A stretch of 9,461 nucleotides of DNA, from positions 1-9,461 of the forward strand of contig JACVQI010000063.1 in NCBI GenBank assembly GCA_015661095.1, in the 5' to 3' direction. The position numbers were made by a program, and so were the translations under genes. Origin of the DNA: Gammaproteobacteria bacterium (GTDB lineage Bacteria > Pseudomonadota > Gammaproteobacteria > Eutrophobiales > Eutrophobiaceae). Below the pieces are notes generated by a model. The model did not search any database, was not told the DNA's origin, and was given only the letters and a program-made list of their open reading frames with translations. Positions 1 to 6,623 of the stretch are shown piece by piece (position 1 is the stretch's first letter; the number at the start of each line of letters is the position of its first letter).

Positions 1-1392
1 GCGCGATTTTTTATTAATGTCAACATCATCCATGATGGAGAACCCGATGAGGATGACAAAATCCCGGGTGTGGTAGGAATTGGGTAAGGTATTGAACGCC
101 GGCGTGGCGCCGAGATCGACCAGTGCCTGGGCAATCACCCGTTGTGATTCGATCACGGCTTCCCCGGTCATGGGGATGACGGGCGAAAATCCCAGGTGGC
201 CGATGTTGGGCGTCGGATTGGCGGGAGAACGCGCGCCGTCCCGGAAGGCCTCGAGGCTTGGCACGCCGATATTCTCCTTATCCGTCAACTGGTCGATTTG
301 CTCCTGTGGCAAGGGAAAGCGTAATAACTTGCCGTCCTGGAAACTGACGCCCGGTATTTGCGAAAACTTCTGCTTCGCATATTCCCACTGCGCCTTGATG
401 ACCGCTTCCGGGCCGTAGAATTTCAGGCGATTGTCCCAGAACGGGAGATTGTTCCTGGCCGCGTATTGATCCAGTTCGCGCACTGCTTCCGGCTGGTCGG
501 TATGCAGAAACAATTCGTTGATCGTGGGGTTGTTGAGAGTACCGTAGCGCATCGGCGAACCCATGATGGTATTGGAGTTGAGAACCCCGGAGTAAATGAG
601 GTTGGCGAGGATATCGACCAGCGGGATCACATCATTGAATCGGGGTACGGACACCGTGGCATCGAAATACGCCTCCGGTTCCGGATACAGCCAGAAGCCC
701 ATCTTGGTCACGACGCCGAAATTGGATTGCGCGAACAGACCGTCAACCGTCGGACCGAACCCATATTTGAACTGTTGCCAGGTCTGTGAGCCGGGCAGGG
801 CGCCCATACCTGTACGCACCAGGTCGCCGTTCGCCAGCACCACTTCCATGCCGCAATGGCAATCAAAGTGGTCCCGGTGGGGATTCGCGGTATAACCGGC
901 GCCATGATCCAGCGAGTTTCCGATCAGGCTGCCCCAGCCCGGCGCGGGCGCGTCGATCCACAACCGGTAGCCACGCTCCTGTATATAACGATACAAATCA
1001 AAATAACTGACGCCTGGTTCCACCAGGGCGTAGGCGTTGCGTTCATTGACCTCCAGGATCCGGTTCATGCGTTTCAGATCCAGCACCACCGATCCTGACA
1101 GCACCGGCGCCGAGCCGCCGTACCCCAGATTGCGCCCGGTAGATACCGGGTAGATCGGGATGCGATAGCGATTGGCGATACGCATGATCTCCTGCACCTG
1201 TTCCACGGCATCAGGCGCCACGGCCGCGGCCGGGATAATTTCTTCCGCTTCTTTTCTGAACGGCGTGTAGGCATCCCGGTATAGATCCGCATCTGCCTCG
1301 CTGGTGAATACCCATTCTGCACCAACAACCTTTTGCCACTGGGAAACGGCCGATTGAAAATCTTGCTGCCTGACGCCGGGCGGAATTCTCAT
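1..1392 (-). CDS. FAD-binding oxidase of the vanillyl-alcohol oxidase / 4-cresol dehydrogenase family (C-terminus beyond window)
   Basis: Flavoprotein predicted to oxidise para-substituted phenols (4-cresol, vanillyl alcohol or eugenol type substrates) at the benzylic carbon. The window holds 464 residues; family members are about 520-560, so the C-terminus is missing. The PP-loop for FAD is STGRNLGYGG (84-93); Tyr91 aligns with the phenol-binding Tyr of the family. The segment from LWIDAPAPGWGSLIGN (144-159) through GMEVVLANGDLVRTGMGALPG is closely family-like. His399 in NIGHLGFSP aligns with the histidine that carries covalent FAD in vanillyl-alcohol oxidase (His422). Ala150 occupies the place of its Asp170. 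The second phenol-binding Tyr-Arg pair should lie past the window edge. The ATG at 1392 is preceded by GGAGG nine bases upstream. No cytochrome partner gene is visible, so oxidase versus dehydrogenase is undecided. It lies 89 bp downstream of the serine hydrolase gene. The family call is secure; the substrate is inferred. Confidence 0.9.
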   Translation of the reverse strand, partial: MRIPPGVRQQDFQSAVSQWQKVVGAEWVFTSEADADLYRDAYTPFRKEAEEIIPAAAVAPDAVEQVQEIMRIANRYRIPIYPVSTGRNLGYGGSAPVLSGSVVLDLKRMNRILEVNERNAYALVEPGVSYFDLYRYIQERGYRLWIDAPAPGWGSLIGNSLDHGAGYTANPHRDHFDCHCGMEVVLANGDLVRTGMGALPGSQTWQQFKYGFGPTVDGLFAQSNFGVVTKMGFWLYPEPEAYFDATVSVPRFNDVIPLVDILANLIYSGVLNSNTIMGSPMRYGTLNNPTINELFLHTDQPEAVRELDQYAARNNLPFWDNRLKFYGPEAVIKAQWEYAKQKFSQIPGVSFQDGKLLRFPLPQEQIDQLTDKENIGVPSLEAFRDGARSPANPTPNIGHLGFSPVIPMTGEAVIESQRVIAQALVDLGATPAFNTLPNSYHTRDFVILIGFSIMDDVDINKKSR

Positions 1393-1428
1393 GCGCTACA
1401 ACCTCCGGTCTTTTTTATAGATTGTTAT

Positions 1429-1465
1429 TGTCCCCGAATCGATCGGGGTCAGTTTTCACATTATA
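1429..1465 (-). promoter_or_regulatory. Candidate -10 box and leader hairpin before the flavoenzyme gene
   Basis: On the minus strand a perfect TATAAT lies at 1465-1460, just past the stop of the serine hydrolase gene. No convincing -35 is found at 16-18 bp. About 10 bases downstream is a dyad with arms CCCCGA/TCGGGG (1448-1443 and 1437-1432) and a five-base loop, extendable by two pairs across a T-T mismatch. A transcript from this box would start with the hairpin close to its 5' end, then reach GGAGG and the ATG at 1392. No U-run follows, so a classical terminator is unlikely; a leader-stabilising or attenuating hairpin is possible. Confidence 0.3.
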
Positions 1466-1481
1466 GTAAATTCGAACTGGC

Positions 1482-2735
1482 TCATGGCCGCCACGCGGAT
1501 GCCGCCCGCATGAAGACCAGCGCTTCCTGGTCTGCTGTTTGATCGCCTGGCGGGAAATAGCTGAGTTTTACCACCACAGTCCGGCTGTCGGGATCGATGT
1601 AAATATACTGGCCCTGCAAGCCGGATGCATAATAGGCGTTGGAACCGGCAACCGTCCACCACTGCAGACCGTAACCGCGTGCCTCCATTTCGGGATAACC
1701 GGGTGCGGTTGACCGGCTTACCCAGTCTTCCGGCAGGATGCGCCGGCCATTGGCGACACCGCCGTCGAGCATCATCTGGCCGAGGCGTCCGTAATCACAC
1801 AGCGTCGCATTGAAACCGGCGCCGGTGAACTCGCGGCCGGTACCGGGCGGACCATCCATGATGAAGTAACCGTCGCGTTCCGCCCCGAGCGGTTCCCAGA
1901 TGCGGCTGGCCATATAGGTCGAGGCAGTCATACCGGTTGCATTTTCGACCAGCCATCCCAGGACGGCAGTATCCAGCGTCTTGTACTCGAACACCTTGCC
2001 GGGATCGGTCTTTGCGCCCACCGCGCACGCAGCATCGGCGAAGCGGGTCAGGTTGAGTACCAGGCTATTGTTGTGGTTGGCGGCTGCAACACCCGGATTA
2101 TCGAAGTCGTAACGTTCCTCGTAATCCACTCCCGACCGCATCTGCAGGATCTGGCGTATGGTTACCCCGCTATAGGCACTATTCGCAAGTTCCGGAATAT
2201 ATTTATTTAAGGGATCGTCCAGCGATTGGATATGGCCTTCCGACAAGGCCAGTCCGATCATCATGGAGGTGATCGACTTGGCCATGGAGAAAGAAATAAA
2301 TCGCGTCTGCGCTCCGGTGTTGTTGCGATAAATCTCCGTCAGGATAACGCCGTTTTTCATAATCAGCAGGGCGTTGGTATAGGTGCGTTCCAGGAAGGCG
2401 TCTGGTGTAAGCTGCTGGCCGTTGAACTCGTAGGTAAAAGTCAGCGGCGTAGTCCGTGCTGGCAATTGCCATACCGGCCCGGCCCTCGGTACCGTGCGAG
2501 TCCAGAAAATTTCGTCCATGTTATGGAAGGTAAGGGTATTCAGGTCGGCATCCAGCATGCGCCGGCGCGCTTCCTGAATGGCAGGTGGTACGTTGCTCGT
2601 GCCTGCATCCATCATTTTAGTCGACGCGTTCCTGCACTCGGAGACCGAAAGTGTTTGCGGCCATGCTGGCGTTGCGGTAATCATGACCAGTGTTGTTGCT
2701 AACGAGGTAGTCAGGACGGCGGTTAATTTCTTCAT
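1482..2735 (-). CDS. Exported serine hydrolase, class C beta-lactamase-like (SxxK esterase/amidase family)
   Basis: Secreted serine hydrolase of 417 residues in the beta-lactamase/6-aminohexanoate-dimer hydrolase fold; such enzymes act as esterases or amidases rather than true beta-lactamases. The start chosen is the ATG at 2735, which gives a clean signal peptide (MKKLTAVLTT..., cleavage near TPA24-W). An in-frame ATG at 2852 would add 39 residues read through a REP palindrome and is rejected. Catalytic Ser150-Met-Ala-Lys153 is the SxxK motif. FEYKTLDTAVLG (249-260) supplies the general-base Tyr251. SGLQGQYIYIDP (371-382) is the third motif, with Gly in place of the KTG of true beta-lactamases. 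The Shine-Dalgarno is weak; an AT-rich TATATT lies upstream at 2753-2748 without a clear -35. It follows the DUF6152 gene after a 262-bp gap with palindromic repeats, so co-transcription is uncertain. The substrate is unknown; an ester or amide of an aromatic compound would fit the flavoenzyme downstream. Confidence 0.88.
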   Translation of the reverse strand: MKKLTAVLTTSLATTLVMITATPAWPQTLSVSECRNASTKMMDAGTSNVPPAIQEARRRMLDADLNTLTFHNMDEIFWTRTVPRAGPVWQLPARTTPLTFTYEFNGQQLTPDAFLERTYTNALLIMKNGVILTEIYRNNTGAQTRFISFSMAKSITSMMIGLALSEGHIQSLDDPLNKYIPELANSAYSGVTIRQILQMRSGVDYEERYDFDNPGVAAANHNNSLVLNLTRFADAACAVGAKTDPGKVFEYKTLDTAVLGWLVENATGMTASTYMASRIWEPLGAERDGYFIMDGPPGTGREFTGAGFNATLCDYGRLGQMMLDGGVANGRRILPEDWVSRSTAPGYPEMEARGYGLQWWTVAGSNAYYASGLQGQYIYIDPDSRTVVVKLSYFPPGDQTADQEALVFMRAASAWRP

Positions 2736-2795
2736 AAAATTTCTACAAATATAAAAATTCAATACCACGATAATCACTATTCCCAGCCAGCGAGA

Positions 2796-2871
2796 GTAGG
2801 TTGGGCTGAGGCACGAAGCCCAACATGGATCATTGGATAAGTTGGGCTTCATTTCATTCAGCCCAACCTAC
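2796..2871. repeat. REP pair (REPIN-like), GTAG-headed inverted hairpins
   Basis: Two hairpins face each other. The first runs from GTAGG (2796-2800) with stem GTTGGGCT (2800-2807)/AGCCCAAC (2817-2824) and loop GAGGCACGA. The second has stem GTTGGGCT (2841-2848)/AGCCCAAC (2860-2867) and ends in CCTAC (2867-2871). The outer ends GTAGGTTGGGCTGA and TCAGCCCAACCTAC are exact reverse complements. A GTAG tetranucleotide beside an imperfect stem-loop is the hallmark of REP sequences moved by RAYT transposases, and an inverted pair is the REPIN/BIME arrangement. It lies between the DUF6152 and serine hydrolase genes and could terminate or protect mRNA there. No RAYT gene is in the window. Confidence 0.8.
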
Positions 2872-2882
2872 GGGGACTGCAA

Positions 2883-2917
2883 CCCCTCACCCTGTCCCCG
2901 CCAGCAGTGGAGAGGGG
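2883..2917. repeat. C-rich/G-rich palindrome between genes
   Basis: CCCCTC (2883-2888) pairs with GAGGGG (2912-2917) around a 23-base loop. The wording CCCCTCACCCTGTCCCC...GGAGAGGGGA resembles a dispersed intergenic palindrome type common in proteobacteria. On the plus strand it is followed by ATCTTTT, but no plus-strand gene precedes it, so a terminator role would be on the wrong strand. It adjoins the REP pair on the side of the DUF6152 stop. Confidence 0.4.
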
Positions 2918-2997
2918 ATCTTTTAAAAAGTGAAAATCAGGGTTGGGTCCTGTATTCACACATGTAGCATTGCAAGACCCGATCACTCTGGCCGCCT

Positions 2998-3459
2998 TTA
3001 TTGTTTGGAATCGCCCGGGTTCGAGGACGTACTCGAACCGGAGGAACCGCTGGCGGCGGGTTTTCCGGTTTCCGGCGACAGGCCGCCGAAGCCGACCGTG
3101 CGCTCGTTGACGGTGAAGGCCTGGATGAAGCCGCCGTCCCTACCGTCCCTTCGCGGCGCAATCAGAATTGCGATCTTGTCGCCGACATGCACCATGTCGC
3201 GGGTGTAGCCTGCGCGATAGAAATGGCTCGCGCTGTGGCCTTCGAATTCGATGTCGCGCGCGCCTTTCGCGTCCGTCACCTCGACGACGGCCGCGGTGTG
3301 CGGATTCCTGACGAAGAATGCTTTGATCACGCCTTCGACCGTGATGCGCTGGCTGAAGTCGAACTGTGCGGCCGAATGATGCGCCGCCGCTGCCATTGCC
3401 CAAAGCACCAGCGCGAGTGCGCTGATCGCAATGACGAACTTTCTAAAGATTGCCGACAT
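2998..3459 (-). CDS. Exported DUF6152 family protein
   Basis: Small exported protein of 153 residues and unknown biochemical role. The start is the ATG at 3459, with GAGGAG seven bases upstream; an ATG at 3504 would extend the protein through a palindrome and has no comparable ribosome site. The N-terminus is a Sec signal (FRKFVIAISALALVLWAMAAAA). Next come the family hallmarks HHSAAQFD (27-34), a V-E-G-V strand, NPH (52-54), and HVGDKIAILIAPRRDG (91-106) with a beta-rich, OB-like character. The last 20 residues are a Ser/Gly/Pro-rich tail. Members of this family are often found next to PDFSGIW-type proteins such as the one encoded 57 bp upstream, and the two probably share a transcript. The conserved His pair suggests metal or substrate binding, but this is inference. 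The family assignment comes from recognising the AHHS...NPH...GD pattern. Confidence 0.83.
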   Translation of the reverse strand: MSAIFRKFVIAISALALVLWAMAAAAHHSAAQFDFSQRITVEGVIKAFFVRNPHTAAVVEVTDAKGARDIEFEGHSASHFYRAGYTRDMVHVGDKIAILIAPRRDGRDGGFIQAFTVNERTVGFGGLSPETGKPAASGSSGSSTSSNPGDSKQ

Positions 3460-3480
3460 ACTAAATCTCCTCGTTTTACA

Positions 3481-3499
3481 GGCGCGATTGAATCGCGCC
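3481..3499. repeat. Perfect 19-base palindrome between two genes
   Basis: GGCGCGATT (3481-3489), a central G, and AATCGCGCC (3491-3499) form a perfect dyad. As RNA it would fold as a seven-pair GC-rich stem with a TTGAA-type loop. It sits in the 57-bp gap between the PDFSGIW-family gene and the DUF6152 gene. No U-run follows on the minus strand, so it is more likely an intercistronic mRNA-stabilising hairpin or a short REP-like element than a terminator. Confidence 0.55.
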
Positions 3500-3516
3500 T
3501 TCACATTACTACCAAG

Positions 3517-4329
3517 TCATTCTTTCGCTTCGCGGGCTTTGTAGACGTCACTCATTCGGGCGTCCGCAGGTTTGCCCTCCTGCAACTGCTTGCTCCTCAT
3601 GTCGAGCAGCTCGTACCAGAACTCATCGGGACAGCGGTACGGGATGATGAAACCGTTCGCTAGCGGCTCATACTTCTGCTGTATCCTGACCGGTGCCGTG
3701 TAGTAGACGGGATCCGTTATGGCTGCTTCATAGGTGATGATTTTCGTGCCGTTCTGGTCCTGGCCGAGGGAAAAGCGTTCATCGATCGTGGCCTGATCGC
3801 TGTGCGGGTGCGCCCCTTGATCTGCCCCATCGAGTAAGTCCGTGGTCTTCACGACGAGCACGTCACCTTCCCAATGGCCTGCAGAATAGCCGTCGCGGCT
3901 CGGCACCCGACTCTCCGGCGGGAGCTGCCGGTCGCCGATGTAGATGCGGCGCGTTTCGTTCTCGACCTCGTAGATGATCGTAAGCTGATCGGACTTTTGG
4001 ATAAATTCGAGGGGATAGAAGCCCGGCATCTCCATCATCGTCGGTACGCCGTAGTCAACGCAGTAGGCGCCCGGATTCGCCCGCTCCGGACCGAGGAGCT
4101 TGTTGTATTCCTCGATCCGGTGGCGGCCGTCGTCGGTGAGCGGCAGATCGGCCCGAGGACCACCGAAGCCGGAAAACCGCCCCTGTCCCGTTTCACTGTG
4201 GGCCGTCCAGATGCCGCTGAAGTCCGGGTGCTCCGGCTCGGCGGCCGGGAGGGCTCCGCAAGCCAGCATCACGCTGGTGGCAAGGACAAGTTTCCAGACT
4301 GCTCGAAAAGATATGAGATGAGTTTTCAC
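3517..4329 (-). CDS. Exported protein of the PDFSGIW / GHWEGD family, function unknown (DUF6152 neighbour)
   Basis: Exported protein of 270 residues with no known reaction. It starts with GTG at 4329; the ATG two bases upstream (4331) reads directly into TGA, so GTG is the only sensible start, with AGG six bases before it. The signal peptide spans residues 1-30 (hydrophobic 13-24, cleavage near LPAA-E). MLAC (21-24) resembles a lipobox but has Met at -3, so signal peptidase I is preferred. Family landmarks in order: HPDFSGIW (34-41), LPLTDDGR (62-69), AYCVDYGVPTMM (88-99), RRIYIGDRQLP (127-137), SAGHWEGDVLVVKTT (149-163), ERF, DPVYYTAP (206-213), and the late Cys in PYRCPDE. This family recurs beside DUF6152 genes and near aromatic or steroid catabolic clusters in proteobacteria, which matches the neighbours here. 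Recognition rests on recalled pattern; no function is claimed. Confidence 0.82.
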   Translation of the reverse strand: MKTHLISFRAVWKLVLATSVMLACGALPAAEPEHPDFSGIWTAHSETGQGRFSGFGGPRADLPLTDDGRHRIEEYNKLLGPERANPGAYCVDYGVPTMMEMPGFYPLEFIQKSDQLTIIYEVENETRRIYIGDRQLPPESRVPSRDGYSAGHWEGDVLVVKTTDLLDGADQGAHPHSDQATIDERFSLGQDQNGTKIITYEAAITDPVYYTAPVRIQQKYEPLANGFIIPYRCPDEFWYELLDMRSKQLQEGKPADARMSDVYKAREAKE

Positions 4330-4354
4330 ATTTCACCTAAAGTATAAAAGTTGG

Positions 4355-4363
4355 ATTATATCA
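4355..4363 (-). promoter_or_regulatory. Extended -10 promoter candidate
   Basis: On the minus strand TGATATAAT (4363-4355) is an exact extended -10 (TGN followed by TATAAT). No TTGACA-like -35 lies at 16-18 bp, as is usual for extended -10 promoters. A transcript starting near 4348 would have a leader of about 20 bases carrying the AGG ribosome site before the GTG start at 4329. This suggests the gene at 4329 can be transcribed independently of the two genes upstream, from which it is separated by 91 bp. Confidence 0.5.
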
Positions 4364-4420
4364 GTACTAATCGAATTCGGGACATACTGAACTGGTCACG
4401 GGTTGCACGACTACAAGGCG

Positions 4421-5428
4421 CTATTCCCAACCGGTTTTAGTTCCGTAGGGCAGTACCAGCCCGGTTGCCTCAATGTCGTAAATCTTTCCTTGCCTGATTT
4501 TGAAAAAGTGCATGGCCGGCATATTAAATGTCCCCTGGAAAGACGGCACACTCTCTAATCCAGGAATGCCCTTGAGCGGCATCGTTTTCAGCTTGCTGTC
4601 ATGATAGAAGTTGGAGAAACCCACAGCCAGGCCTTTTTGTTCATCGATGACGAGCAGACGGCGGTTTTTAATCTCGGTTATATAACCCCAGACGCCGGCG
4701 GTAATCTGACCTTCGCAGGTATTGGGCGCGGCACGAAGCGCCATAGACAGTTTCGCCATCTCGGGATCGGTATTTTCCGGCGGCGGAAACTGGTTCGCGG
4801 CGGCTGTCGGCTCGGGCGTTGCCCGCCTGCCCCCGACTGACGTCGATCCATTTTCGCGCCGTTCGCATTCTTTGGCGAACGGGGCCAGTGTGCCATCTTC
4901 GCCCGTGAGTGCGTCGTAGTAGGAGAGGCCGATATCCAGCATCTGTTCCCTGGGCGTCCGGTCTGCGGGCGCCAAGTCCGCAACCAGCCCGGGACGCGGT
5001 TTTTCCAGATTTCGCATCGTATGGAGCAGGTCCTGCCGGACTACATGATGCTCGGCTTCGGAGATTTTGCCGCGCCGCAGTGCCAGCCGCACACCGAGCA
5101 GGATATTCTCGTTACTATTTTCCTTCATCATGACCAGACCGGCTACCTGTTGCGTTACCGGGTCCGCGGCATAGATCTGGAATGCCGAAGGGCCACCCGT
5201 AGCGGTCACCCACAAGCCGTCGCCGACCGGGATATGCGCTGTGTTTTCCGTAAACTTGACTTCTTTGTCGAACAGCACTGCCTTCACGTCATGCGCAACC
5301 AGGGCCGCCAGGTAGTCCTGCATGAAGTCGACCAGGCACTGCCGGTCACAGGTTTTCGCCAACAGCAATGTTGGCGCATTTAAAAAAAACATGAATACCA
5401 ATGCACTGCGCAGGCTTATCATTTTCAT
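4421..5428 (-). CDS. Exported DUF8021-like protein, internally two-part
   Basis: Exported protein of 335 residues, function unknown. The ATG at 5428 has GGAG seven bases upstream; a second ATG two codons later is also possible. A signal peptide (LRSALVFMFFLNAPTLLLA, 6-24) precedes CDRQCLVDFMQDYLAALVAHD. The landmarks match the family I know as DUF8021: tENtahipvGDGLW (60-73), a strand and RLALRRGKISEAEHHVVR (114-131), then a second unit starting near LSYYDALTGEDGTLAPFAKECERRENG (168-194), followed by CEGQ, RRLLVIDEQKGLAVGFSNF (256-274), HFFKIRQGKIYDIEATGLVLPYGTKTGW (307-334). ENT...GDGLW and ECERRENG look like equivalent positions in two halves. The pattern of helix pair, curved sheet and 'F-I-GKI-IEA' ending suggests an NTF2/SnoaL-like fold in tandem, which is inference. 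It follows the SnoaL lipoprotein gene by 30 bp and is very likely co-transcribed with it. Confidence 0.8.
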   Translation of the reverse strand: MKMISLRSALVFMFFLNAPTLLLAKTCDRQCLVDFMQDYLAALVAHDVKAVLFDKEVKFTENTAHIPVGDGLWVTATGGPSAFQIYAADPVTQQVAGLVMMKENSNENILLGVRLALRRGKISEAEHHVVRQDLLHTMRNLEKPRPGLVADLAPADRTPREQMLDIGLSYYDALTGEDGTLAPFAKECERRENGSTSVGGRRATPEPTAAANQFPPPENTDPEMAKLSMALRAAPNTCEGQITAGVWGYITEIKNRRLLVIDEQKGLAVGFSNFYHDSKLKTMPLKGIPGLESVPSFQGTFNMPAMHFFKIRQGKIYDIEATGLVLPYGTKTGWE

Positions 5429-5458
5429 TTCGAGTCTCCCCTTATGTTCTGCGTGACT

Positions 5459-6514
5459 TTAATCCGCCGGCGCTCGTTGTGGCAACACAAAGCTGCCGGT
5501 ATCCCAGTGTTCCGCCAGCAAGCCGTCTTTGACCACCCACATATCGAACCAGGTAGTAGTATAAGGATTACCATTGGAATCCAGATAACGGGTGGCCGTG
5601 GCCATGACGACCTTATCGCCTTCGGCGACTAGGTCGATGAAATTGGCCATGGTCGGTGGTACCGGACCGGGTCGTGCGAATTGCCGGAAAAAAGCAAGGA
5701 ATCCATCCAGGCCCGTATTCGCCATGGGATTGTGCTGGATATAATCCTTAGCCAAATATTTCGGCGCTGCTTCCACCTGTTGCCCGTCGAACAAGGTGCG
5801 CCACATGTCATAGACCAGGCGCTTGTTGGAAGCCAGTTGCGGATCGTTGCTGGCCAATGTAATTTCATAATCGGAATTGATTGCGGGTGGCACATAGTTG
5901 TGTGGCGTCATGCCCTCCGGCAGTGTGCCGTGGTCCCAGTGCTCGACAATCTTACCGTCTTTAATGCGATACATATTAAAGATAGTGGTCGTGTAGGTTT
6001 CACCGGGGGCATTGGGACGCTCACGCACATCCACCCAGGCCATTGCCACCAGATCGCGTTCGGCCAGAATGGCGACCAGGGGCCGCTGGATTCGATCGGG
6101 TATGGCCTGCGGTGGGCCAAGGTTGGAAAAATAGGCCTCCAGACCGGCGAAGCCGGTGTCGGCGATGGGGTTATGTTGAATGTAGTTTTCGTCCAGGTAT
6201 TGCCTGGCCGCTGCCACATCGCGACCGTCCACCAGCGTACGCCACATGTCATAGCACAGGCGTTTGTTGGCGGCCAGTATCGGATCGGCGCTGGCCAGCA
6301 ACGCTTCGTGGTCGGAATTCTCCGTCACCGGCAGGGCGGGTTGCAGGGTCGGTGCTGCTGCCGCGGTTACTTCGGGTGCCGGAGCCGAAGCTTGCGCAAT
6401 GGCAGGGCTCGTTGCTTCGGCGGCGGTGGTTGCGGTGCTGGATTCTTGTTGGGAGCAGGCAATGAGTCCCGCCAACAAGCATATATACAATGTATAAATA
6501 ATAAGTTTATTCAT
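5459..6514 (-). CDS. Lipoprotein with two tandem SnoaL-like (NTF2-fold) domains
   Basis: Predicted lipoprotein of 351 residues. The signal (KLIIYTLYICLLAG) ends in the lipobox LIAC with Cys20. No Asp follows at +2 (Ser21), so outer-membrane sorting is likely. Residues 21-65 are an Ala/Pro/Thr-rich linker. Two SnoaL-like domains follow, at about 74-196 and 221-340. They repeat the same landmarks: NKRL-YDMWRTL-DG (83-97; 230-244), YIQHNP-A-TG (111-121; 258-268), YTTT-F-M (174-181; 318-325), and KDG---EHWD-G (185-196; 329-340). SnoaL-type proteins include polyketide cyclases and aldol-condensation-like enzymes acting on small hydrophobic molecules; the conserved His-Asp pairs could be catalytic, but the reaction is unknown. 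The ATG at 6514 is preceded by CAGGG and GAGG. It is the first gene of the minus-strand cluster. A duplicated, membrane-anchored SnoaL protein is unusual for a family mostly of soluble single-domain proteins. Confidence 0.88.
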   Translation of the reverse strand: MNKLIIYTLYICLLAGLIACSQQESSTATTAAEATSPAIAQASAPAPEVTAAAAPTLQPALPVTENSDHEALLASADPILAANKRLCYDMWRTLVDGRDVAAARQYLDENYIQHNPIADTGFAGLEAYFSNLGPPQAIPDRIQRPLVAILAERDLVAMAWVDVRERPNAPGETYTTTIFNMYRIKDGKIVEHWDHGTLPEGMTPHNYVPPAINSDYEITLASNDPQLASNKRLVYDMWRTLFDGQQVEAAPKYLAKDYIQHNPMANTGLDGFLAFFRQFARPGPVPPTMANFIDLVAEGDKVVMATATRYLDSNGNPYTTTWFDMWVVKDGLLAEHWDTGSFVLPQRAPAD

Positions 6515-6623
6515 GACACCCTGGTCCTCGTGAAATATTTTTATGTTCGGATAGCTCGTGAACTCTCATTCTAATGACGTTAACCGGAATCATCCAACAT
6601 GATTTTAAAACCTTATAGTAAAC

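Noticed and set aside
1429..1451. Terminator after the serine hydrolase gene
   Set aside because: The CCCCGA/TCGGGG stem is only six strong pairs and no U-run follows on the minus strand; kept only as a possible leader hairpin.
2736..2852. 39-residue N-terminal extension of the serine hydrolase from an ATG at 2852
   Set aside because: The extension is read through the REP palindrome, contains no domain sequence, and would bury the clear signal peptide that begins at 2735.
3460..3504. 15-residue extension of the DUF6152 protein from an ATG at 3504
   Set aside because: It is translated from the 19-base palindrome and precedes a signal peptide; the ATG at 3459 has an excellent ribosome site.
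3001..3663. Plus-strand open frame of 220 codons opposite the DUF6152 gene
   Set aside because: It runs across the intergenic palindrome and parts of two well-supported minus-strand genes; the composition is that of a GC-rich shadow frame.
5681..6574. Long plus-strand open frame opposite the SnoaL lipoprotein gene (297 codons)
   Set aside because: It is the antisense shadow of a gene with clear lipobox and duplicated domains; the translation shows no recognisable domain and no ribosome site.
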